Assembly: GCF_015706575.1 (NCBI RefSeq)
Contig: NW_024037058.1
Location: forward strand, 12,669,547-12,733,546
DNA: 64,000 bases
Direction: 5' to 3'
Source: Patiria miniata
Lineage: Eukaryota > Echinodermata > Asteroidea > Valvatida > Asterinidae
Positions 23,436 through 34,500 of the stretch are shown in pieces. Each line of letters opens with the position of its first letter. Within the stretch, counting starts at the first letter, position 1. A program made the translations under genes and the position numbers. A model generated the notes under the pieces. That model had not been told where the DNA came from and searched no databases. It saw nothing but the letters and a program-made list of their open reading frames with translations.

Positions 23436-24059
23436 TGTATGTGCAAATATGCCATAGGCCATGAAACTGGGGCACACCTCCCCCCCCCCCCCCCAAAAAA
23501 TACCCAAACTAATGGACCCGTCCATTTCTGGGCCATATACTGTGCCCACTATGTTCAAGTACAATGCCACACATGACCCGTTGACCATCCTTTTTTATTC
23601 TGATTTTGATATTTGTTTTTAGTGCATTGCTTTTGTTGAGTCAAATAAAACAATGATGATTATCATAAGAAGAAGGCTGGACACTGCTTTAAACAGATTT
23701 AGAAACAAATACTCCAGCACATGTACCAGAACAACTGGCAAAAAGGAGGAGACTACATGTAGAGCAAAAATGGAATGAGACAAAGAGGGACTGGCAGCTA
23801 GTCTAAACCCACTCTAGACAGCTATTCTGGAACACTCACACAAAATCATGCAATTTGCACAAGAAAATCACGATTAAAAACAGTTATCAGAACCTTTTAC
23901 ATACTTTAAAAAGCTTAGACAAAGCTATTTCTTTCGCAAATTGATTTTTGCAGTATGCAACAGATACTTGGAGGACTAGGAACCAGTCTAACATTGCTGC
24001 CGTGGCGGCCATTTCCGATCCCGGCCGTTCACTGGAGGTAGGAGCTATAAAAAAAACAA

Positions 24060-24160
24060 CCAAACAATGACGTCATCGCCATCATTCGTGACGTAATTGA
24101 CGTCATCATTGCTCGATCGAGCGACCGTAGCACAATCTAGTGACGTCGCTAGATTGAGCG
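24060..24160. repeat. Cluster of TGACGTCA-like words and hairpin
   Basis: TGACGTCATC, GTGACGTAATTGACGTCATC and a GATCGAGCGA / CTAGATTGAGCG stretch lie together. TGACGTCA is the CREB/ATF consensus. Regulatory function is not shown. Confidence 0.3.
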
Positions 24161-24174
24161 CAGGTCCCGGACCT

Positions 24175-25443
24175 GATACTGGCCCCAATTGACCATCGCA
24201 CTTGTTTGCAATCGATTACACACCTATGAACGGGTACAAGCCAGCTAGACTGGTTCTCTGACCTTACAATTCCCCAATGTATGTAAACTGCTCTGTTTCT
24301 TCTTATATGGAGTCAGGGAACCAGACAACAGGAAAATGATTGTTTTTCTTGTTTTTAATTTTATAGTAGCTGGAGTTACCCAGCCCTGAGTTTTATCATT
24401 GGGTTGTCTATTAGGGCTGGAGCGCATTTTTCTCAAAACTTGTAGTATTTGCAAAAAAAATTTGGAAAATGTTCAATTTTGTCCCCGTTACACACTAATT
24501 GCAACTGCAACTCACCCCAAACTTGCCTGGAATAACCATTACACAGGTCCTTGAAGTAAAAAACGATCCACGATGAAGATTCAGCCTACAATTGCAGTGA
24601 AAACAGGAGGAATAACCGCTAACTTGACAACCTTGCTGGATTGGCCAGGACCGCTATTGGTTTGTGCACAAAAAAAATTGTGTACAATGAATGGCGGTCG
24701 ATTAACAGGCACAGAGAGCGATCGCTGTCAACTACTAGTTTTTGCCGGCTGCGCTGGCTGTTGGCACATGACGTCACGCGGAAGCGTAACACCCGATGAC
24801 TGTTTCATGCACTAGTATAAGGTTTACCACTCGCATCACAGCTTTGGTACTGGAACCGCAACCAATAGTGCATGAAACAGTCATCGGGTGTTACGCTTCC
24901 GCGTGACGTCATGCGCCAACATGCCAGCACAGCCGGCAAAACCGAGTAGTTGACAGCGATCGCTCTCTGTGCCTGTTAATCGACCGCCATTCATTGTACA
25001 CAATTTTTTTTGTGCACAAACCAATAGCGGTCCTGGCCAATCCAGCAAGGTTGTCAAGTTAGCGATTATTCCTCCTGTTTTCACTGCAATTGTAGGCTGA
25101 ATCTTCATCGTGGATCGTTTTTACTTCAAGGACCTGTGTAATGGTTATTCCAGGCAAGTTTGGGGTGAGTTGCAGTTGCAATTAGTGTGTAACGGGGACA
25201 AAATTGAACATTTTCCAAATTTTTTTTGCAAATACTACAAGTTTTGAGAAAAATGCGCTCCAGCCCTAATAGACAACCCAATGATAAAACTCAGGGCTGG
25301 GTAACTCCAGCTAATTTTATAGCATTTTCGAACCCAAAACCTCAAAAAAGTCAGTGTAACTATAGGCCTATTTGCTATATTTCCAACCCCCAATTCCACC
25401 CATTTCTGAATATTACAGCAAAAGCAAATGATGTATATTCCCT
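24175..25443 (-). mobile_element. TTAA-family MITE, copy C, interrupted by a foldback
   Basis: Reverse-orientation MITE sequence at 24175-24366 (CAATTGACCATCGC.. , GGTTCTCTGACC.., GTCAGGGAACCAGAC) resumes at 25323-25443 and ends AAATGATGTATATTCCCT before TTAA (25444-25447). The 947-bp foldback at 24367-25313 splits it. The distal left end is missing. Confidence 0.75.
24367..25313. mobile_element. 947-bp foldback element with 447-bp arms and 9-bp target duplication
   Basis: The arms 24367-24813 and 24866-25313 are near-identical inverted copies around a 52-base spacer. The ends are TAGCTGGAGT and its complement. ATTTTATAG flanks both sides (24358-24366 and 25314-25322), a 9-bp duplication. 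Long inverted arms with 9-11 bp duplications are typical of Mutator-like (MULE) elements. There is no transposase; the open frames in each arm are mirror copies of each other. The 86-bp element at 39225 has the same ends. Confidence 0.85.
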
Positions 25444-25938
25444 TTAAATAATAAATTAAATACTCACCTCCGCTGTTTAACGTTACACCAGCCGGCCTGC
25501 AGTCACTGTACTCACCACACGCGCGCCGATCAGGATAAATATCGCCCTCTATCGGGGAAACCTAGTAAAAAGAGCCGTATTACATTAGACTCGCAAAAGT
25601 CAACAGAGGAGTCGAACAAATTTATCTAACATAACAGAAAAGGACAAGTTATTTGTTAAATTTATTTCTGAACACATAAACTACATGATTTTTGAAGGGA
25701 AATAGGCAATAGAATTTTAAGAGACCACGATAAACTTGAGAGGGGGAGCCCACTTGACCAATAACTGAGAGTAATCAGGCGCAAATTCGGTTCGAAACCA
25801 GTGATGAATCTTAGGTCAGGCCAACCTCGTGCCCCGTGGGTACGATCTTGCAGCGCCATGTTGTTTCCTATCATGCCTTGCGCGATCGTTAGTGTAAGGA
25901 ACGAGCACGCGCCCCTGGAGTCGAGGCTGAGGTCAGGC

Positions 25939-25981
25939 CATTGATCTCCATATACACAGACTGTGTATATGGAGATCAATG
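25939..25981. repeat. 43-bp perfect palindrome flanked by 8-bp direct repeats
   Basis: Arms 25939-25959 and 25961-25981 are exact inverted copies around a single A. GGTCAGGC precedes (25931-25938) and follows (25982-25989). The structure looks like a minimal inserted palindrome. Confidence 0.75.
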
Positions 25982-26818
25982 GGTCAGGCAGCCTCCGTGG
26001 TTAAAAATAAACATGACGACATTGATGGCCCTTTTTCAAAGCTCGGTTTCGTTTCCAATTTCGCTTTATCGCTTGTAGCTTTTAATGTTCTGATCAAATT
26101 TTTTAAATAAATCACTTGCTTCGTAATATCATTCAGTTATGATTATACAGTTTGTTGTTTCTGTAAGATAACATTGACTAATGTTGATCTGGAATCTTCA
26201 AAATTAGGCACCCAAATAGCACTGTTAGCAGGCGGAGCTGAATGAAGACCGAGTTTTGGAAAATTTCGGTAACGGTCGTCAAATTCAAAATTGTACATGA
26301 CGCAACAAAAAGTTCGCCCATACGATCCGAGTATATTTGATGCACAAAATATTCGTTGAAATTCAAGTTTTCTAAATGAAAGCAATGAATATTAATTATC
26401 AACTCATTTAAAATAAAATTAATAAGCATTAGCAGTTAATTAAACCATAGAGCAAGGAACCTATATTATATACTCGGAAATACTCGGGCGCTATCCGATT
26501 GTCGACGAAACGACTTCGGCAAACTTCGGAAATTTTCGGAAAAAAGGAGGAATTCCTCCCGTTTTAGTCACGTGACGTAAATTGTAATACAATGTATTAC
26601 CGGAGGCTACCGGACCTCAACCTCGTCCCCAGGGTGTCGAGCAGTACGCGCCCACCACTAACTGCTCTCTCACCCTGGTATTGGATCATTTGCATGTGCA
26701 AGATTTTTGAACACGTATGCAAATGAGGAACAGTCTGGTGCCTGGATATGCGTTACACATTAACGTTTGTTTTTGTATGCGGTGTCTGGGGTAAAAACTA
26801 CGGTGGCCCACAACTGTC

Positions 26819-27135
26819 ACGGCAAGCGCAAAAGCGCCATGGCAAGCGCAAAAGCGCCGCGGCAAGCGCAACAGCGCCGCGGCAAGCGCAACAGCGCCAC
26901 GGCAAGCGCAAAAGCGCCACGGCAAAAGAAAAAGCGCCACGGCAAAAGAAAAAGCGCCGCGGAAAAAGAAAAAGCGCCACGGCAAAACAAAAAGCGCCAC
27001 GGCAAAAAAAAAAAGCGCCACGGCAAAAGAAAAAGCGCCGCGGCAAGCGCAAAAGCGCCACGGCAAGCGCAAAAGCGCCACGGCAAGCGCAAAAGCGCCA
27101 CGGCGAAAGCAAAAGCGCCACGGCGAAGGCAAAAG
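26819..27135 (+). repeat. 20-bp tandem array, left arm (16 units)
   Basis: Units start CACGGC or CGCGGC and end AAAAGCGC, in two flavours: central AGCGC (outer units) and AAAGA (middle units). Because 20 is not a multiple of 3 the array is open in several frames, producing spurious Arg/Lys/Ala ORFs. Confidence 0.9.
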
Positions 27136-27562
27136 TGCCACGGGTTTATTGGGAAGGGGCGCAATCATACATGCCGCTACTACATCAAAAAAATAAAATG
27201 GGAAGGAGAATGGCCGCCACCAGGAATTCTTATTAGGCACAGAATTTAATGCTTTGAGAAGTGATTTTATGGCTGAGAAAATAGCAAGGCCAAGGAAAAC
27301 CGGTCAGGAAATAAATCGTCGATATTAATTTGTTGTAGGATAATTATTATTCCAAGAGAGTTGCTGCCGTGAATCAGAGTTTATCAAGGAGTGGGACTCG
27401 CTATCAGCACCATCAGGGCCGTTCCTCATTTCTTTACATTTCTTGGGATGCAAACAATTACGAGGACGGGAGGCTCTGTGAGCTGATGCATTTTTTTGAA
27501 GAGTTTTTTTCTTCCGACTAGCATGCAGAGAAGAGTTCCGTTAATTTGAGACTTAGTTCACC

Positions 27563-27822
27563 CATGGGCGTCGCGAGGGGGGCAAGGGGGCGCTTCCCCC
27601 CCCCCCCCTGGAATAGCACACAAAAAAGGAAGGGGAAAAACTGAGAGAAAAAAAGAAAAGAAAAAGAGGCGCGAAGTCATAGTGGTGTAAATTGAATGAG
27701 TTGGGGGGGGGGGCAAAATGTCCCTGCCCCCGTCTAAAACTGAGAAATCGGGAATTTGTTCAGAAATACAAGAATTTTTTGGGAAAAATATGTTTTGCCC
27801 CTTTAGAAAAAATTCGCCCATG
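27563..27822. mobile_element. 260-bp hAT-like MITE inside the foldback, with 8-bp duplication
   Basis: The ends are CATGGGCG and CGCCCATG, with AGTTCACC duplicated at 27555-27562 and 27823-27830. An 8-bp duplication is the hAT hallmark. The interior has C- and G-runs. It splits the left inner arm; the right arm has no copy, so it arrived after the foldback formed. Confidence 0.8.
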
Positions 27823-27972
27823 AGTTCACCGGTGTGTATACCAGTGTAGGCACACAATTGAGCTGCCCAGAGTTTGGATATAGAATAAGAAAGAAAGAAA
27901 TTAACTCAGAACCTAGAACTCATTGGCCCACCCACCCCCGGCTCAAGAAACCAACAAGCCGAACAAGACCTC

Positions 27973-28329
27973 ATGATGCTTAGCGATAGCGATGATGAGT
28001 TGCCCTGTGGACAGTCTTCCACATCATCGCAGAATCAGCCTGCAGGGCAGAAAGAGGGCTTGTTTCCGGCATCAAATAGTTCCGTATTCACTCGAAACAA
28101 AGCAAACGGCTCTTTTCAGAGCCACCAAATTTTCATAGAAGAGCTTAGAACTGGGCATCTCAACGATAACACTTCTCCTTTGTTTAGTGTCTCTCCCTTA
28201 CCCCCCCCCCCCCTTTTTAAGTTAATTTCTTTCTTTCTTATTCTATATCCAAAGTCTTCGCCTGTGTTACGTTCCTTACATGAAATCCACGACCTAACCT
28301 CCTCTGTCGAAAGCGTTGCAACTGTCTAA
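27973..28329 (+). CDS. Possible ORF in the centre of the foldback
   Basis: 118 codons from an ATG, opening MMLSDSDDELPCGQSSTSS and continuing with mixed, balanced residues for about 70 codons before a run of Pro and Phe/Leu-rich AT sequence. The first part looks coding-like. It matches no family I know. It may be a captured exon, a decayed element gene, or chance. Confidence 0.2.
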   Translation: MMLSDSDDELPCGQSSTSSQNQPAGQKEGLFPASNSSVFTRNKANGSFQSHQIFIEELRTGHLNDNTSPLFSVSPLPPPPLFKLISFFLILYPKSSPVLRSLHEIHDLTSSVESVATV

Positions 28330-29158
28330 TAGAACGATCCATTTCTCGATTTGTGAGTTATCTTCAACTCAGTCGTGTTTATTGGGAAGGGGCGTAATCA
28401 TACATGCCGCCACTACATCTAAAATTAAATGGAAAGGAGTATGGCCGCCACCATGAATTGAGAAGTGATTTTATGGCTGAGAAAATAGCAAGAAAAACCG
28501 GTCAGTGCAAGCAACGTTCAGCGAAGAGTTTTGAAATTCCAGCTCTCTGGGAATTTCTAACCTAATGGGCCCGCGGGCGAGTTACGTGTTGACAAGCCTT
28601 ACCCACCCACTGCCGCAGCCCTGCAGGAGAGACTTAATCGACTTCCTAGATGTGTATGATATGCTGAAAAAGAAAAAAAAAATAACTCATACACTCTGGG
28701 CAGCTCACTTTCGTGCCTACACTGGTATACACACCTGTGAAAAAAAGGCTCAAATTAACGGAACTCTTCTCTGCATGCTAGTCGGAAGGGGAAAAAAAAT
28801 GTCTTCAAAATTGCATCAGCTCACAGAGCCTCCCGTCCTCGTAATTGTTTGCATCCCAAGAAATGTAAAGAAATGAGGAACGGCCCTGATGGTGCTGATA
28901 GCGAGTCCCACTCCTTGATAAACTCTGATTCACGGCAGCAACTCTCTTGGAATAATAATTATCCTACAACAAATTAATATCGACGATTTATTTCCTGACC
29001 GGTTTTCCTTGGCCTTGCTATTTTCTCAGCCATAAAATCACTTCTCAAAGAATTAAATTCTGTGCTTAATAAGAATTCCTGGTGGCGGCCATTCTCCTTC
29101 CCATTTTATTTTTTGATGTAGTAGCGGCATGTATGATTGCGCCCCTTCCCAATAAACC

Positions 29159-29462
29159 CGTGGCACTTTTGCCTTCGCCGTGGCGCTTTTGCTTTCGCCG
29201 TGGCGCTTTTGCGCTTGCCGTGGCGCTTTTGCGCTTGCCGTGGCGCTTTTGCGCTTGCCGCGGCGCTTTTTGTTTTGCCGTGGCGCTTTTTCTTTTGCCG
29301 TGGCGCTTTTTGTTTTGCCGTGGCGCTTTTTCTTTTTCCGCGGCGCTTTTTCTTTTGCCGCGGCGCTTTTTCTTTTGCCGTGGCGCTTTTGCGCTTGCCG
29401 TGGCGCTGTTGCGCTTGCCGCGGCGCTTTTGCGCTTGCCGTGGCGCTTTTGCTTTTGCCGTG
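29159..29462 (-). repeat. 20-bp tandem array, right arm (15 units)
   Basis: Inverted counterpart of the 26819-27135 array, with the same order of unit flavours (AGCGC type outside, AAAGA type in the middle). Confidence 0.9.
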
Positions 29463-30853
29463 ACAGTTGTGGGCCACCGTATAAAACAGAGTCAATTCGT
29501 AGCAGCGCGAGCACGGCGTGAGTTACGAAAACACGATTTTTGAAATCAAACTGTTACGATCTTATCGAGACAACATGCAGTATCATATTTCATATTAATA
29601 TGAGCAAATTGGAAAGGAAATTAGTATTTTCGAGAAGGCGTGGACGAATGATAGCGAAAACACGTACTGCACGTTGTGAAAAATAGCACCAAGTACACGA
29701 TAAAAATCCATTACTAGCCATTTGCGGTATCCAATCAGGATACAGGAAGAAAGTTTCCTATCCAGGGTTTACTATTGCAGTGGAAACGCGGTTGGAAATA
29801 AAGTAAGCACTGGGGACGAGGTTGACCGGACCCAGTAAGAATCTTTTGGTCTGGGCATGTTTCCTCCCTCCATGGTCTGGGGAACCAGACTAGTACGATA
29901 CGAACGAACTGCCTTTGAGGCTTGTGCGCCGGTGCGCCGCGAATATTGCGCATATACGCGCATGTCACGTGTATGATCATGTTTATTGTTTTTGTGAACA
30001 TTTCCACATGAACACACACACAAAAAACACGTGGCAGGCTAGGCGCGGTAACTTGTACTTGTAGTAGTGCACGCATTTTAGGGATATTTGCTTTACAGGT
30101 GACGGTGAATCATATCGGCATACTTATTTTGTTGACTGAAAAGTGTGCATACATTCTGCCGACTTTTATCAGAGCCTCAATTTCAATTTGTATTTAACCA
30201 GGCAAAGAACTACGTAACACAGTGGAGCCTTCAAATTATTTTAATCCTGTTAGAATTTAACGGTAAGTGATGTCTTCTGTAAGATGAAAATGTTGACACT
30301 TTCTGTGTAAAAAAAAGAGTCAAAGTTGTAGGCCTCCGTCAGCAATAGGAAACTAAGATTGTACTATGCAGAAATCTCAAATTTGAGTACTTTTGTGTTT
30401 GACACATTAACATTTTGATTTTCAGAGCCAGGGGGTATAGGCCTATTGTGAATAATTTAGTTCATTATTCAGCGGTGTGAAATCTGAGCTTTAACGGCTG
30501 ATTTCAGCTGATTTTGTTTTGGATTTCAGCTTTTTTTTCAGCCCTTTTTCCTCACTTGCAATGTGCAGATCGAAGTATAGGAGATTTCCAAAGTTCAAAT
30601 TGTTTACATATTTTTTTCATCAGGTGTTTTCAGCTCTTTTTATCAGTGAGCACTCACCCCCTTGCTTATTAACTGGTAGTTATTACAACTCTAAAATCAC
30701 ACTTTTCCTTCCAAAGTCTTTTATAATTTTCCTCAACTATCATACTTTTTTTCAGGATGAAAAACTGTTCAGTTAGATTGTGATATTGTGAAGCAGGTGT
30801 TCTCAATTGCCCTTTGTTGTGATTGGATTTAAATAACATAACCTGCCCACAAC

Positions 30854-31316
30854 TAGCCCCATAAATGTGGAGAATTTACTGGACAGTACATCTGTACCTC
30901 CGTAAATAAAGGCCACACTTGGAACATGTACCCAAAAATGTCGAACTTGTCAAGTTCTTATATCCACATTTAGACTTTGTTTATAGTTTATTTATGCTTT
31001 AGAAGCACACTCACCCGCTTAAAGCGATATAAAATTAATCCCCCCTTTTTCAGACGCCTATTTTTTTGTGTAATTTCGTGTAGGAATTTAAATATGCTAA
31101 CGTGTGCAAAATGAACCTGGAAATTACACAAAATATAGACGTCTGTAAAAGGGGGGATTCATTTTCTAGAGGGTGAGTGTGTGCGCTCTTCTAAAGCATA
31201 AATAAACTACAAAATTTTAAATGTGAAAATGTAAACTTGACAAAGTTCTACATTTTTGAGTGTGGCCTTTATTTACGGAGGTATAGTCCAGTAAATTGGC
31301 CACATTTACGGGGCTA
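30854..31316. mobile_element. 463-bp foldback element with 9-bp target duplication, next to SLC6 exon 1
   Basis: The ends are TAGCCCCATAAATGTGG and the inverted CCACATTTACGGGGCTA. Arms of about 200 bp share CCTCCGTAAATAAAGGCCAC, TTTATTTATGCTTTAGAAG and a CCCCCCTTTT word. GCCCACAAC is repeated exactly at 30845-30853 and 31317-31325. It is of the same structural class as the 24367 element. Confidence 0.8.
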
Positions 31317-31344
31317 GCCCACAACAGATTCACACTAATTGCAG

Positions 31345-31596
31345 GAAAGCAGGGAACTCAAACGCCAAACCTACACCCAATGAATGGAACAAAACCTCCT
31401 CCACCAATTGGCAATGACGTTGGCGAGGATCGGGAGGGATCAGCCAACTCGGCCGATGATTCAAGTGAGACAGGCTCCATCCCGGAGCGGGATAATTGGA
31501 CCAACAAACTGGATTTTCTTCTGTCCTGCATCGGGTATGCCGTTGGCTTGGGAAATATCTGGCGATTTCCATATCTCTGCTACAAAAATGGAGGCG
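31345..31596 (+). CDS. SLC6 exon 1: N-terminus and TM1
   Basis: The candidate acceptor AATTGCAG ends at 31344. The ATG at 31380 opens [13 protein letters not shown], an acidic cytosolic tail, then [20 protein letters not shown] and the invariant NIWRFPY of TM1. The donor is GGCG|GTGAGT. The frame is open upstream to 31345, so an earlier coding exon is possible. The acceptor lies only about 28 bases from a foldback insertion. Confidence 0.88.
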
Positions 31597-34500
31597 GTGA
31601 GTACTTAATGTCATTTCAGGAAGACACTGTTCACTTTAGGGGTTTTCTGTTCAAAATTATTGTGAACCCGACATGTACTCATTGAAAACATTTGTGAGAA
31701 AACTTTGCTCATTGGCTTAATACAGTCATGTACTGAAACAAGAACAAATCAATAAAGTAAAGAAAATTTACGAAAGCAAAATATCAGAAATCTGGCAAAT
31801 TTTAGTGCTGCAATAGCTGTAACATTGAGGTTTCTGCCTGATATGACATCACACTTTTGCTCATGAATGTGGAAATTCTCATTAACATAAAAACCAAAAA
31901 GGCACCAAAAAATGTCCATAAACATAGTAAAATGAAAATTGAAAATACGGTGAAATGAGACACAAAGGTGCATTTTTCAAGAATTGCATTAAAGAAATTA
32001 CATAGGGAATATACATCATTTGCTTTTGCTGTAATTTTCAGAAATGGTTGGAATTGGGGGGTTGGAAATATAAAGCAAATATAGTTACACTGACTTTTGG
32101 AGGTTTTGGGTTCGAAAATGCTATAAAAACCAAGAAAAACGATCATTTTCCTTTAGTCTGGTTCCCTGACTCCATATAAGAAGAAACAGAGCAGTTTACA
32201 TACATTGGGGAATTGTAAGGTTAGGGAACCAGTCTAGCTGGCTCGTACCCGTTCATAGGTTTGTAATCGATTGTAAACAAGTGCGATGGTCAATTGGGGC
32301 CAGTATTTGAAAAAAAAGCCAGTTGTTTCCAACGCTGATCGGCCGATCAGCGTTGGAAATTGATACAAAAATACCACTTTTCTTGAAAATGACAGTATAC
32401 CAGGTGCCATAATTTTACAGGATGCTTTAGACTGTCATTTACCAACATCCTATTAAGGTATTCGCAAAAACTTGGTAGTTTTATTTTTCGATGTTTGCAA
32501 ATGTTGTATATTCCCTTTAAGATGGACTCAACTATACAATACTGATGGGCCTTCTGATCCATTTCTCTTCTTGCAGGTGCCTTTTTAATCCCCTACTTCT
32601 TATGCCTTCTGGTGTCCGGCATCCCTATGTTTCTTCTGGAGGTCAGTCTTGGGCAGTTCATGTCCAGGGGCTGCATCATGAGCTGGCAGATATGCCCACT
32701 CTTTCAGGGTAAAGTATCATCAATTCTTGGTCAATTTCCAGCAATGATAAATTTCTTGTAATGGCCCAGCGTTTTATTTTTTTTAAGCATGTCAGTTACA
32801 TATAGAGTGGGGTTTGATTTAAAAGAATGTGATTCCAAAGGTTTGTTTCCTTCAGCAGGATACTTTACTTTACTTTACTTAGTACCGATCAAATTGCTCA
32901 CTCGTGCAGAACCTTTGGGCAATTCCATGGTTAGTAACGTTACATTTTTAGCAAGTTATCATATCTTACTTGACTCTTACATGTACATGAGTTTCAAGTC
33001 ACAGTTATGTTTAACCTTAAGTACATACTACCTACTACTGTATTTTAAGATACAATAGTTGGGATGGTTACCATGTATGGATAAAAGTGTAATGTCTTTG
33101 TGTAAAAAGTTTCCTCAGAAGGGATACACCTAAAGCAAAGTGTCATATTTATATTACTACGTGCTTGATGGGAAATGTTTTGGCAGATAATTGTATTCAA
33201 CCAGTCTCTTTATTTTGAAGCAAGACCAATAAATGGTGGTTAGTCACGTAATGGTTAGTAAGGTTACAGCTGAGTTTGTCCGCCATCTTTGGCACCAGTT
33301 TAAAGATATGAGAAATTAATAATCAAACAAAAACCATCCTTTAGTATAGAATTTGAACCTTTCCCTATGCCTTGAAAACAAAAAAACGCACAATAACACT
33401 CACGTTTTGCATTTTAAAATAAGGTGCCAAAACGAGTACCAAAAATCCATGATTTTAGCAAAAAAATGCCAGTTTTTTTTAAACCCCAAATCATGCTAAA
33501 CTACATTCCATCTCACTGTCACACCACTCAAATAAAAGGTCTTGTTGTCCTCTTTAATTTGCTGGCAAACTAGTTGTTGTGATGCTTGTAGTTCTAAAGA
33601 TATAGCAAAGTTTCTTTCTTTTTTTATTTTTTTTATTTTTAAATTTTGTCCACTTCTCGCTAGAATTGCCCTTTGATTAAAATAGCAAATATCACCTTTG
33701 TTCATCACCAGGTATATTGACTCCTATTGCAATCTCCAAAAATTGTGTATTTTGTAATACGTATCATTGGTTATGATTTATGTAAAAACTGGATTTTTCT
33801 GGTTCAAACAGGCCTACAACAAAAAGTTCTAAAGGGCAACCTTGAGTTTATAACTGTATACTTATATATAAATAGCACATAAACACAACAAACAATCAAG
33901 TTAAATCCACTGTGTCCTTCATGCTATCAGAAAATCCACTTGTGATGTTTGATTTGGGCCAGCCTATTCCAATCCATAACTGTTACTGATAATTTGAAGG
34001 CTGGAATATTGATATCAGAATTTGAAACCAACCCCCCCCCCCATTGATTGAGCACAGTGTGCCTGCAACACCCATAAACCTCTTTAAAATCCATACTTTT
34101 AATGTGGCAGGACACTTTACCACAATTGTTTCCCTATTCACAAGGATATGGCTCAGTTTACCTATGGATTTGGCTGAGAGTCTCAATACAGAGGTTTAGT
34201 ATTTCATTTTGTGTGTGTAATTGAAGCCAATTAGTGGAGTACCATGGCCTCATGGTCTGGGGCATTGTCACTCATTGCTTCTTTCCACCCAGGAGTTAAA
34301 CTTGAAGGGAATATATATATTTGTAAACATCCAAAACCAAAACTACCAAATTATTATGAAATACCCTACTGGACTGTTAGCGAATGACAGTCTAAAGCAT
34401 ATAAAATCATGGCACCTGTTGTGCTGAAATTTCAAGAAAAGTGGTATTTTTGTATCAATTTCCAACGCTCGATGACAGTAGAAATGGCTGCATCTAGCTG

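Larger units (their letters stand above)
26801..29480. mobile_element. 2.7-kb TU-like foldback element with tandem-repeat outer arms
   Basis: The ends CGGTGGCCCACAACTGTCA and their complement border two inverted arms. Each arm has an outer array of a 20-bp unit (CACGGCAAGCGCAAAAGCGC type; 16 units left, 15 right) and an inner domain of about 600-700 bp, from GTTTATTGGGAAGGGGCG through CCGGTCAGGAAATAAATCG to CACTGGTATACAC. A further inner-domain fragment sits between the arms (about 28376-28505). Long inverted repeats with tandem outer domains are a feature of sea-urchin TU elements and other foldback transposons. No clear target duplication was seen. Confidence 0.75.

Noticed and set aside
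24573..25108. Two near-identical 75-80 residue ORFs on opposite strands
   Set aside because: They are the same sequence in the two arms of the foldback. There is no upstream exon, and each is only as long as chance openness allows.
26686..27249. Several long Arg/Lys/Ala- or Phe/Leu/Trp-rich open frames on both strands
   Set aside because: They are translations of the 20-bp tandem array, which is open in several frames because 20 is not a multiple of 3. The mirror array at 29053-29543 gives the same artefact.
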